This document shows, piece by piece, positions 25,847-34,185 of a DNA stretch of 64,000 bases. The translations under genes were made by a program, and so were the position numbers. The stretch comes from a virus. The notes beneath the pieces were generated by a model. The model had not been told where the DNA came from. It saw nothing but the letters and a program-made list of their open reading frames with translations, and searched no databases. The stretch spans positions 1 to 64,000 of the IMG/VR virus record IMGVR_UViG_3300026512_000002; one strand, given 5' to 3'. Within the stretch, counting starts at the first letter, position 1; each line of letters starts with the position of its first letter.

Positions 25847-27625
25847 ATGGCAATTACACAATTAAGAGGAAATACCCAAATAATGGACAATACGATTATA
25901 TTGGGGAAAATGCAATCAGATTTTTTATCTGGGCAAACATGGAATTTATCATCTGCTAACGATGCTGTTTTAACAGGATTGGGATCACCTACTTCAAACA
26001 ACGATGCTGCTAATAAAGCATATGTTGATGGTTTAGTTGATACTAGTATGAAAGCACCTGATGGATATAGTACTAATGCTGCAGGAGATTACCCAACAGA
26101 TTATAAGGGTACAGGTTTAGTTTCTGAAGGCGACACTTTTTACATTACAAATGTATCTAATGGTACAACTGTTGGTGCAAAAACTGTTAATGTTGGCGAT
26201 TTATTAGTAGCATTAGTTGATACACCGGGCAATACTGATAATAATTGGGTTATCATGGAAACCAATAGAGATCAGGCTACTGAAACAATTAAAGGTGTTG
26301 CTGAAATAGCAACACAAACTGAAGCAGATACTGGTACAAATGATACTAATATAATAACACCTTTGAAATTAGCAACATATTTATCAAATGCTAATATAAG
26401 TTCTATTACAGCATCCAATGGTTTAACTAAAACTGGTAATGATATACAATTAGGTGGTACATTAACTGGTAATGTTAGTGTAGACACACAAGATCATGAT
26501 ATAACTATTGCTAATACGGTTACTGATAATACCGGTACAATAACTTTAGGCGATGATGCTAAAACCAATACTACTGTTATTGATGCTAATACGGCTATAA
26601 ATATAGGTATTGGAACAAGTAGTGGTAATATTTCATTAGCAACTGGTATGAGTGGTAATAATGTTACTATAGGCTCTGCTAGTTCAAGTGGTACTCTTAG
26701 TGTTGAGATGGGTGTTGTGAATGTAGCATCTAGTAACAATTTAGTGCTTAATTCACTTAGTGGGCAAGTTGTACTAGGTAGTGGTAGTAGTACTGCTGTT
26801 ACATTCAACGATAGTGAGGTTGGTGCTGCTGCAACAACTACAGCTATACCTTTTGCAATTACAGATAGTGCTAGTGGGACAGCTGGGAAAATTATAGATG
26901 ATTTTAGAGCAGCATTTACAGATGAAGGTGTTGTAAATGCAATTGTTGCTAACTACAATGCAATTGCATCAAGTTCTACTACAGCATCCAATGGTTTAAC
27001 TAAAACTGGTAATGATATACAATTAGGTGGTACGTTAACTGGCGACACTACAATTGATGTTGTTGGTAACGCTTTTACTATTAATGATGGTTATGGTTTA
27101 GGAACATTTAATGTTGGTGATAACACCAATCCTATGAGATCTACTTTTATAGGTCAATTTAGAGTTCTTAATGATGGTGATAATATTATCTTAAAATCTG
27201 GTGATACTGGTGGTTTAAATAGTGCTGGTGATATCACTTTAAGTGCTATAGGTGCATCAGGTGGTGATGGTAATGTTTTACTAGAAACAGGTGGTGGTAA
27301 TACTATTAAGTTTACAGCTAATTCAAACGATGTTGTATTAGACGCACAACCAGATGGTACTGTTGCATTAGCAGTCGCTACAACACAATATGTTGACACA
27401 GCTGTAGGTGGAACTAAAGTTTTTAATGAGTTACCTACTGTTACAAATGCTTCTACTGATGTAACACTAGCTAATGCTCCAGCAACTAACACACAAGTAG
27501 TATATCTTAATGGTATTGTACAAGCACCTGGTGCTAGTAACGATTATACTGTTTCTGGTACAACTATTACATTTAGTTCAGCTCTTCAAACTGGTGATGT
27601 TGTATTAGTTAATTATTTATATTAA
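25847..27625 (+). CDS. Tail-fibre-like protein
   Basis: A 592-residue Gly/Thr/Asn/Ser-rich protein starting at ATG 25847 after AGAGG. Near the N-terminus A-A-N-K-A-Y-V-D is the common fibre/collar motif. The body carries repeated beta stretches, with a ~20-residue block (A-S-N-G-L-T-K-T-G-N-D-I-Q-L-G-G-T-L) present twice, typical of trimeric fibre shafts. The last ~50 residues (V-V-Y-L-N-G-I-V ... Y-T-V-S-G-T-T-I-T-F) form a small domain also found at the end of the gene at 40180. Base composition is less AT-rich than its neighbours. A strong terminator follows. Confidence 0.82.
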   Translation: MAITQLRGNTQIMDNTIILGKMQSDFLSGQTWNLSSANDAVLTGLGSPTSNNDAANKAYVDGLVDTSMKAPDGYSTNAAGDYPTDYKGTGLVSEGDTFYITNVSNGTTVGAKTVNVGDLLVALVDTPGNTDNNWVIMETNRDQATETIKGVAEIATQTEADTGTNDTNIITPLKLATYLSNANISSITASNGLTKTGNDIQLGGTLTGNVSVDTQDHDITIANTVTDNTGTITLGDDAKTNTTVIDANTAINIGIGTSSGNISLATGMSGNNVTIGSASSSGTLSVEMGVVNVASSNNLVLNSLSGQVVLGSGSSTAVTFNDSEVGAAATTTAIPFAITDSASGTAGKIIDDFRAAFTDEGVVNAIVANYNAIASSSTTASNGLTKTGNDIQLGGTLTGDTTIDVVGNAFTINDGYGLGTFNVGDNTNPMRSTFIGQFRVLNDGDNIILKSGDTGGLNSAGDITLSAIGASGGDGNVLLETGGGNTIKFTANSNDVVLDAQPDGTVALAVATTQYVDTAVGGTKVFNELPTVTNASTDVTLANAPATNTQVVYLNGIVQAPGASNDYTVSGTTITFSSALQTGDVVLVNYLY

Positions 27626-27657
27626 TAAACAGTCTAAAGTAATACATATATAGAATT

Positions 27658-27686
27658 AAGGGTGGTGTTATATCACCCTTTTTTTT
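27658..27686 (+). terminator. Terminator after the fibre gene
   Basis: AAGGGTG...CACCCTT followed by T8. Confidence 0.88.
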
Positions 27687-27787
27687 ACAACTCCTTATAA
27701 TGATTGATTATAGTTCACTAATCATATTTATTATTAATATTATTTAAATTAATATAACTCATCTTCATATTATATATAATATGTTGT

Positions 27788-27821
27788 AAAAAAAAGGAAT
27801 TTAAATATGTTAAATTCCTTT
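27788..27821 (-). terminator. Leftward terminator of the 27.9-28.4 kb pair
   Basis: AGGAATTTAA..TTAAATTCCT with an A tract on its left, i.e. a T tract on the minus strand, just past the end of two leftward genes. Confidence 0.75.
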
Positions 27822-27858
27822 AATGTGCAACATATATCACATCCTATCATTTTATAAA

Positions 27859-28104
27859 TTAACCATAATAAATAGTTTCAATATTATAGCTAATGCATGG
27901 CACATCAATCACCATGTTAATCCAATTATTTTTTAGTATGTTATTATATTTAAAATATATAAAATTAAGATGTTTTTCTGTTTTAAAAATAATATTGTCG
28001 TATCGATCCAATATTGTATATTGGGATATTTCATCTAGTATTGTTGTTTTACGGCTTGGTACTTTGACCAATTTTAAGAACTCTGTTTTTTTAATAATGT
28101 ACAT
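27859..28104 (-). CDS. Small hypothetical protein
   Basis: An 81-residue basic protein taken from ATG 28104, which has AGGAAA nine bases upstream; the longer frame from 28131 overlaps the preceding gene. It follows the 28441 gene by seven bases in a two-gene leftward operon ending at a terminator. Its composition is rich in Ile, Lys, Asn and Tyr. No family was recognised. Confidence 0.55.
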   Translation of the reverse strand: MYIIKKTEFLKLVKVPSRKTTILDEISQYTILDRYDNIIFKTEKHLNFIYFKYNNILKNNWINMVIDVPCISYNIETIYYG

Positions 28105-28111
28105 AGATTTC

Positions 28112-28441
28112 CTATTTCTGATTTGGAACATAGTATTCTATGTAATCGGCACCATCTGTGATAGCAGTGTTTGCAATATCTAATATGGTAGATATATCGT
28201 CATCATTATCATAAACCTTAAACAGCGTAGATTCATGTGATAATAATCTGAATATACCGATTTGGTATCCAGTGTCTCCATATATTGAAACTCTAACTAA
28301 TTCGCCATCTTTATCACTATATCTAAATTCTAATATATTTGAATATTCGAGTGTGAATTTATCAAATAACATTGCTAATTCTTCATCGTTTATATATGCG
28401 ATAGACATCATTTCCATTGTATTGATTATTTCATTTCTCAT
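28112..28441 (-). CDS. Small hypothetical protein
   Basis: A 109-residue acidic protein starting at ATG 28441 after GGAGGG. It is predicted alpha/beta (helix, then several strands around V-R-V-S-I-Y-G-D-T). No known family was recognised. It is the first gene of a two-gene leftward operon; ~60 bases upstream lies AACTTG-g-CAAGTT, a possible operator. Confidence 0.6.
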   Translation of the reverse strand: MRNEIINTMEMMSIAYINDEELAMLFDKFTLEYSNILEFRYSDKDGELVRVSIYGDTGYQIGIFRLLSHESTLFKVYDNDDDISTILDIANTAITDGADYIEYYVPNQK

Positions 28442-28514
28442 TTTCCCTCCGTTAAAAAAGATTTATTTGTAACTATATGTTATCAATCATATTAATTAGT
28501 CACATATATGTAAC

Positions 28515-28527
28515 TTGGCAAGTTTAC
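28515..28527. promoter_or_regulatory. Palindrome upstream of the leftward pair
   Basis: AACTTG-g-CAAGTT, about 75 bases before the 28441 start. Possible regulator site; no clear -35/-10 pair could be assigned. Confidence 0.3.
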
Positions 28528-28699
28528 ATTGTCATACTAAATGTCTCCCACAATATATGTAGAGGTTATCAGTTTGTAAAAATTTATTATAGTTTGTTAA
28601 TGAATATGATACATGATTATAGAAATAATATGTAATTAATTAATATATAAAATTATACTATCATTAGTCTATAATAGCATAATAGCTATATTTAAACAT

Positions 28700-29375
28700 A
28701 TATTAAGGTGTTGTAGTAGGACATATATACGAGGTGATCGTTTTATATGATCCGTAAATGTTTGAGCATGATAGTCAACGATCATGTTAATTTACAACTA
28801 CAAACATCTATCTAAAGCCAGCATAGATGTAAAACTTAATGCTGGGTAGACGTAATAGTTCCATTGGGGAGTGATTTACGCTAAGTTCGGATAGAAGGTT
28901 GGATTATGAGTTGTGTGTTACGCAATGAATATGAAAACTAGGAATATGAACTTAAGGCACCTCATGAGTATAACTTCTCATAATTGGTGTTTGAATATAC
29001 TGGATACTAGAGAAAAGTGTCCAGTATGTGGTGAAACCACCACTTGTTTAGCCGTAATGGTTACTCAAGAAGGTGGTCTAACCACTTCACTTAAAGAGGA
29101 GTGCCCTAGTTGTTTTAAAAAAAGAACTGGGTCTTCTTTAAGCGAAGTTATAACACTAGACTATTGGGATATAGTCTAGTATCACCAATATGACCAACAG
29201 TCTATAATGGTCATAGAACGCTTAATTCCGGCAACTAATAGGGATTCGCAGTAATAGGCGTTAGTGGTAACACCACAAAGGAGCTATAAGAAATAGCTGA
29301 TGATGAGTCTACTTGTCTGTAGTGGATAATTCAAAGGGAAGCAGTTGATCAACTATTCCCATTTCTTTTTTTTTA
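28700..29375 (+). ncRNA. Large ornate structured RNA (~670 nt)
   Basis: A dense chain of helices: TGTTGTAGT (28711) pairing with ACTACAA (~28800) around inner hairpins; ATACTGGA/TCCAGTAT; GTGGT-gaa-ACCAC; GTGGT-cta-ACCAC; a long helix CTTAAAGAGGA..CCTAGTT with AACTGGG..TCTTCTTTAAG that needs G-U pairs; ACTAGACTA/TAGTCTAGT; TGACCA/TGGTCA; AATTCC/GGGATT; and a final GGGAA..AGTTGATCAACT..TTCCC hairpin with T9 (29336-29374). Wobble pairs within an otherwise perfect helix favour an RNA over a protein. The size and style resemble the GOLLD/ROOL class of phage RNAs, but I cannot assign it. Function is unknown for that class. Confidence 0.8.
29336..29374 (+). terminator. Terminator of the 28.7-kb RNA
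   Basis: GGGAA-gc-AGTTGATCAACT-a-TTCCC followed by ATTTCTTTTTTTTT. Confidence 0.85.
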
Positions 29376-29591
29376 TTATATATAATAAAAATTGTATGGT
29401 AAAATATTTTATAATAGCATGGAATTAGATAAAAAACATACAAATCTCTAAAGTACAAATATTAGGATTGTGTAAAGAATATTGTTGAAAATCGTAATAG
29501 TTTAATGTTCGATTACATATTAGTTATATGATTGTAATTGTGCAATCAACGTGCGAGCGTTACTCGTTGAATTTTTTTTAAAGGAGGAATT

Positions 29592-29714
29592 ATGAAATAT
29601 TCTGATTTTAAAAAAAGACTGGCAGAAATGTCAGCCTTAGAGAAATCCATTTACTTAACTGCGTCACTGCAGTCAAGTAAATGGATTTCTATTCATCTAA
29701 AATATTTTAGATGA
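29592..29714 (+). CDS. 40-codon ORF overlaid by perfect hairpins (small RNA or leader peptide)
   Basis: ATG 29592 has an ideal AAGGAGG site and encodes a 40-residue basic peptide (M-K-Y-S-D-F-K-K-R-L). The coding part is almost wholly hairpins: CTGGCA-gaaa-TGTCAG; a ~21-bp stem (AGAAATCCATTTACTT at 29641-29656 with its exact complement at 29675-29690, plus inner ACTGC/GCAGT); and a perfect 30-base palindrome at 29689-29718. A GGGGG-taa-CCCCC terminator follows. A ribosome crossing the ORF would open the stems, so this could be a translation-sensing leader. It could equally be a structured small RNA with a chance frame. Confidence 0.5.
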   Translation: MKYSDFKKRLAEMSALEKSIYLTASLQSSKWISIHLKYFR

Positions 29715-29719
29715 ATAGA

Positions 29720-29744
29720 GGGGGGTAACCCCCATTTTTTTTTT
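29720..29744 (+). terminator. Terminator of the hairpin-rich short transcript
   Basis: GGGGG-taa-CCCCC followed by A and T10. Confidence 0.8.
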
Positions 29745-29814
29745 CGCATTCACTATATAATAATTGTGTTTTCATAGAAAGTTATTAACCAATTAATTAA
29801 AAAAAAATCTTTTA

Positions 29815-31290
29815 CTATAATGCTTCTTTTATAGTTATCCATGTCTTACTATTACCAATAACCGGTGATTGTATATCATCATCTTTAATAACAAATAGCT
29901 CTATATAGTCTCCACTAGATAAGTTAACATATATTCCAGATGCATTAGCAACACCTTCTTTGTCATAGTTATATCCTCTAGTATAAGTTGCACCATTTGA
30001 ATAATCCAAAACAACCCCATTTTTTTTTATGTATGTAACTATTGTATTTCTAGCATTATCACCAGAATCCAATAACATATGTACACTATAATCGATCCAT
30101 ACATTCATATTCCTATTAGCAGTTATTCTACCAGCACCACTTCTAGTGAAATCGGCATGTGATTTTATATCAGTATTGAATACAACAACGGCTTCTGTTC
30201 CAGATGGTGTTTGAGTATTGTTTTTACCATAACTAACGGATATTGGTTTAGTAGGTATAATTACACTTATATCAACCACACCGCTGCCCGCATCTGTAAC
30301 TATTATATCATTTACAAAATTCAATGTTCCGTGTGGTGTGTTTGGTATATTAGAACCTTCTTGTTGAACAGTTATCGTTGCTCCAGCACCATCCGAACCT
30401 TTCTTAGACATCAAGTTCCAACCTGTACCAGGACTTGATGGTGATCCAGGATTATTAGTATTATTGTTTATGATTGAAACAAATGATGAACCTTGATATT
30501 CTACAGCCATATTTTCATCATAACCGTTTCCCGAATTAAAATTGGAGTCCCATGTACCTTCCCATGTCACATCGCCATCAGCACCAGTATCTCCTTTAGG
30601 TCCTTGTGGCCCAATATCACCTTTACTACCCTTACCACCTACATTGATTACAATTAAATTATATGTGTCGGTTTCAAGTGTTGCGCTGCCAATATATCGG
30701 ATTGTTTGTATTTTTAATTTATACCCTATATTCAAACTTAATATTGCAAAATTGGAACCAGTGTTCTCGTCACTATTGTCCTGTCGATGGTATAAACCTA
30801 TTTTGAAATTATCGACATCAACATAACCACTACCATCATCTATTTGTAAGTATACTTCTGAACCACTTCTAGATGTTGATGATCCATTTATCTGATTAGA
30901 TGCTGAAAGCATAACAACATAGTTACCGTTTTCATTACATGTTACTTCGCCAGTACTGGTGTTTAGTGTAAATTTATCACTTGTTGTACGTTCAGTATCT
31001 AATAAAATATCGATTCTGGTGTTTGTGAATGTTTGTATCGTGGATGGATATACATTATACATGACAAATGATTCGGATTTCCAATTAGCCGATAAATGTG
31101 GAGCATTAGATAGATCACCTTCAACTCCACCACTTATATTAGCTTGAGCTATAAATATTTTATTTTGCCAAGCAACTTTATCACCTGTATTATAATTAAC
31201 AGTTTCATCATAAAATCCAAGATCTTGAACAAAAGACGCTCCTGTTAAATTACCGTTTAATAATTGCTCTTTTCTTATTTGCATAACCAT
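29815..31290 (-). CDS. Tail-fibre protein with collagen-like segment
   Basis: A 491-residue protein starting at ATG 31290 after AAGGA. Residues ~5-75 hold an anchor plus carbohydrate-binding-like module (F-Y-D-E-T-V-N-Y-N-T-G-D-K-V-A-W, L-S-N-A-P-H) that recurs at the N-terminus of the gene at 34186. A C1q/TNF-like beta domain follows. A short collagen-like stretch (G-P-Q-G-P-K-G-D-T-G-A-D-G) sits near residue 230, with a second carbohydrate-binding-like module after it. The C-terminal ~150 residues form another jelly-roll-like tip. Such proteins trimerise and bind the host surface. Confidence 0.82.
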   Translation of the reverse strand: MVMQIRKEQLLNGNLTGASFVQDLGFYDETVNYNTGDKVAWQNKIFIAQANISGGVEGDLSNAPHLSANWKSESFVMYNVYPSTIQTFTNTRIDILLDTERTTSDKFTLNTSTGEVTCNENGNYVVMLSASNQINGSSTSRSGSEVYLQIDDGSGYVDVDNFKIGLYHRQDNSDENTGSNFAILSLNIGYKLKIQTIRYIGSATLETDTYNLIVINVGGKGSKGDIGPQGPKGDTGADGDVTWEGTWDSNFNSGNGYDENMAVEYQGSSFVSIINNNTNNPGSPSSPGTGWNLMSKKGSDGAGATITVQQEGSNIPNTPHGTLNFVNDIIVTDAGSGVVDISVIIPTKPISVSYGKNNTQTPSGTEAVVVFNTDIKSHADFTRSGAGRITANRNMNVWIDYSVHMLLDSGDNARNTIVTYIKKNGVVLDYSNGATYTRGYNYDKEGVANASGIYVNLSSGDYIELFVIKDDDIQSPVIGNSKTWITIKEAL

Positions 31291-31365
31291 ATTACAATCC
31301 TTATAGTAATCATAAAAAAAATCAATGTATGATACACATACATATTAATATGTAGACTTATTAGT

Positions 31366-32148
31366 CTAGTTTAAACTAGTACCGTTTAACATTTTAGAAT
31401 TCAATATGTTTAATTGTACTGGAACGGCAGGTGCTAAACCAGTGTCTTCGACACAAGTTATAAAGATAGCCCAAGTACCACTTATTGGAGTAATAGATCC
31501 TAAGTCTAATTCAATCATATTGGTATTAATGTCTTTTACATTATCTATACCAATATGGTTACCAGCATTATCTCTGATAGAAACGCTTGTGATATTATTA
31601 AGAGCTTTAAGATTGTGTTGTATTGTTAATTTACCACTATTTAAATCAGTATTGCTAAATGTTGTCGTATAACTAACACTACCAGCCCCTGAACCATAGC
31701 CTTTTTTACCAATATATTTGTAAAAAGTTATCTTAGGTGGCATGTTACCTGGATTGCCTGAATAAAAATATAATAACCCAGTAGCGTTGTCGACAACCCA
31801 ATCGCCTTGACCAAAAAAAATCTGATTATTAGAATTATCTCTTAACGTATAATTATATGATCCATCACCAAAATTGAAAGGTATTGAGTCTACTAAATCA
31901 GCTAGGTAAAATGCATCAGTTGTACCTGGTACAGATATCATTGTTTTATTCTCAAAGTATTGAACAATACCTAGTGTCTCACCGTCATTCAATATGGGTG
32001 CTGTTGTAGGTATTAAATCTTTTTGAACCCATTCTAGTGGACGGTAACCATATGGTTCTTCAAAAAAAGCTCTATTTATATCTGTTTCACCAACACCCAT
32101 TAATTTTTTAAATAAATTACTAGCTCTTTGATTTGTAGTTAATGCCAT
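31366..32148 (-). CDS. Virion or tail-fibre-associated protein
   Basis: A 260-residue protein; ATG 32148 has GGAG six bases upstream and is chosen over TTG 32160. The N-terminus (L-T-T-N-Q-R-A-S-N-L-F-K-K-L) is helical. The middle contains a D-A-F-Y-L-A-D-L-V-D-S-I-P and G-N-P-G-N-M-P-P-K-I-T-F-Y pattern common in phage fibre-connector proteins. The C-terminal third is Asn/Ile-rich beta sequence. It is the gene before the collagen-like fibre in the leftward order and is probably co-expressed. Confidence 0.65.
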   Translation of the reverse strand: MALTTNQRASNLFKKLMGVGETDINRAFFEEPYGYRPLEWVQKDLIPTTAPILNDGETLGIVQYFENKTMISVPGTTDAFYLADLVDSIPFNFGDGSYNYTLRDNSNNQIFFGQGDWVVDNATGLLYFYSGNPGNMPPKITFYKYIGKKGYGSGAGSVSYTTTFSNTDLNSGKLTIQHNLKALNNITSVSIRDNAGNHIGIDNVKDINTNMIELDLGSITPISGTWAIFITCVEDTGLAPAVPVQLNILNSKMLNGTSLN

Positions 32149-32287
32149 TTGTAACTCCAATATTAATTATGAATTGTTTCTTTAATAAATTGTTATCGTA
32201 TAACATCAAGGAATATGTTAAACTATTAATAATGTCTGTAACAATATGTTATTGTCATTCAACCATATCGTTTTAAAGGAGTTTGTT

Positions 32288-32608
32288 ATGGAAAAAGAAA
32301 ATGTTGAAAAAAATAAAACCATTATAACTGTTTGTAAGGATACTGATACTAAAGAGTATTTAGTAAAAAATAAACATGTTAACAATATTGTAAAAACACC
32401 ATATATTGCAATAGTTGGAACACTACATCATATATGGTCACATATAGGTGGAAACACCAATCATGCTAAAACTCATATTGCTGTTAATATTTTTTCAAAA
32501 ATAGTGCTCAACTTATATAATAATACACATGTTAATATTGATATTGATGAGGCTATTAATGGTTTTAAAAAAGATATTAGAAAAATGCTAGATAACAAAT
32601 CTAAGTAG
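32288..32608 (+). CDS. Small hypothetical protein
   Basis: A 106-residue protein; ATG 32288 has AAGGAG eight bases upstream, so the longer open frame from 32246 is rejected. It is helical and charged, with H-H-I-W-S-H in the middle. It is the first of three small rightward genes between fibre clusters (32.3-34.1 kb). No family was recognised. Confidence 0.6.
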   Translation: MEKENVEKNKTIITVCKDTDTKEYLVKNKHVNNIVKTPYIAIVGTLHHIWSHIGGNTNHAKTHIAVNIFSKIVLNLYNNTHVNIDIDEAINGFKKDIRKMLDNKSK

Positions 32609-32631
32609 ATTGAAATATAAAGTGGGAATAT

Positions 32632-33090
32632 ATGAAAATATTAAAAATATTAAAAATCAGAAATATGTTACCTAGAGTTATGGATTATTATAACAATAAT
32701 AACATAGAATATGATAAAGATAGCGTTATTAACATATTTAATACGCTTAAACGTAAGAAATATAAAAACATTAATATACCAGCAACTATTGTATGTGATA
32801 ATATGATCCATTATATTGATTCGGATAAAACATCTTTATATGAGGTATCCGTTATTATGAATGATAATATTGGTGATAAATATTCAATAGTATTGATACC
32901 ATATAGTGTTTTAGTAAATCTTGACATTAAAGAAGATATCGTATATGTTGAAAATCTTGTTACTATTATAGCATCAATTATATATGAAATACTTAATTAT
33001 AATATGAGTGAAAACAAAATATTAAAATATAATATTAAGATGTATGGATTGTTTAAAACATTTAAACGATACCATGGAAATATATTATAA
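32632..33090 (+). CDS. Hypothetical protein
   Basis: A 152-residue basic protein starting at ATG 32632 after GGGA, 23 bases after the previous gene. It is predicted alpha/beta, rich in Ile, Asn, Tyr and Lys. The arrangement of a polar N-terminal half and a hydrophobic helix (L-V-T-I-I-A-S-I-I-Y-E-I-L) is not a clear membrane anchor. No family was recognised. Confidence 0.6.
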   Translation: MKILKILKIRNMLPRVMDYYNNNNIEYDKDSVINIFNTLKRKKYKNINIPATIVCDNMIHYIDSDKTSLYEVSVIMNDNIGDKYSIVLIPYSVLVNLDIKEDIVYVENLVTIIASIIYEILNYNMSENKILKYNIKMYGLFKTFKRYHGNIL

Positions 33091-33302
33091 CATGTTGGAT
33101 GTAATAAACTGTCCGTAGAGGATGAATATAACATGGTTATTCACGGAGATATAAGTGTTTTGTATCATAAAATATTGATCAGTGTAAGTAACAAGGCAGT
33201 ATGATAATGCGTTAAAATAAAAGAATTGATGTTGATTAAAATCAAATGTGTTTTATTAATTTGATTAACTTATATGTTGATCATTATTTAAAAGGATCTA
33301 TG

Positions 33303-34061
33303 ATGAAGGATAATGGAATAGTTGCTGGAACTCAAAACCAGAAAGAAGTTGTGAAAGTATTAATGGGTGAAGAAACTAATATGTTAACATTTGACGATGT
33401 TCATAATTGTCTTGAAAATGGTACATTTAAATGGAGTACTATGAGACCGATTGAAAATAAGAGAGATAGTTTCAATACATTAGTATTATCTGAAAAAAAA
33501 TTTAATGATGAGCATATTGTGATTCCATTTACTGATATGCGATTAAAGGATGCGAAAGAATGGAAAGCGAAAAATATAGAATTGCTAAAAACTAGGAAAA
33601 ATATAAAACTATCAGATCTTGATAAATTGCAAGAAATGGTGTCTACAATATATGATAATCCGATAGTTCCTAATATGACGAAGAATCCGATTAAAATTGA
33701 AAAATTGGTAATCGGTAAAGTGGTATTTACACAACCTATGATGGTCGTTGACAATGTAATCTACATTATAGTTCCAGCATCTAAGATTACAAAAAATCAT
33801 ATTAAATATTTAATTGATAACAAGTTGATGTATCAGGCAACATACTCTCAAGTGGTACTAAATGATACTAATATTAATGAGGTTGTAGTTATATTGATAG
33901 AGGATTCTGATCCATATCAAATAGTTAACATTAAATTCAATATATCTGATAATACTGAAATGGTAAATTATTTAACCAGTTTATCAAATTCTATAGTATC
34001 CGGAAACATGAATCCATTATACCCTAATGATAAAATTATCAATTATTCAGATATTGTATAA
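33303..34061 (+). CDS. Hypothetical protein
   Basis: A 252-residue protein. Two adjacent ATGs occur at 33300 and 33303; the second has better spacing (six bases) from AAGGA, and the open frame upstream to 33246 has no site. It is predicted alpha/beta and soluble, and no catalytic motif was recognised. It ends before a bidirectional hairpin terminator shared with the convergent fibre gene. Confidence 0.65.
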   Translation: MKDNGIVAGTQNQKEVVKVLMGEETNMLTFDDVHNCLENGTFKWSTMRPIENKRDSFNTLVLSEKKFNDEHIVIPFTDMRLKDAKEWKAKNIELLKTRKNIKLSDLDKLQEMVSTIYDNPIVPNMTKNPIKIEKLVIGKVVFTQPMMVVDNVIYIIVPASKITKNHIKYLIDNKLMYQATYSQVVLNDTNINEVVVILIEDSDPYQIVNIKFNISDNTEMVNYLTSLSNSIVSGNMNPLYPNDKIINYSDIV

Positions 34062-34121
34062 TTGATAACTATGAGTTTAATAAGAACTTAATGAATTATG
34101 AAATATCATGGGGTTAGGGTG

Positions 34122-34160
34122 AAAAAAAAGATGGTTTATAAAACAACCATCTTTTTTTTT
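34122..34160. terminator. Bidirectional terminator
   Basis: AAAAGATGGTT...AACCATCTTTT with A and T tracts on the two sides, between convergent genes. Confidence 0.85.
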
Positions 34161-34185
34161 ATTAAAGATATATAATTGTGCAATA

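Noticed and set aside
28913-29179. 88-codon frame with C-P-V-C and C-P-S-C, like a zinc ribbon
   Set aside because: It overlaps strong helices of the ornate RNA, has no ribosome site, and the cysteine pairs come from the stem arms; kept as RNA.
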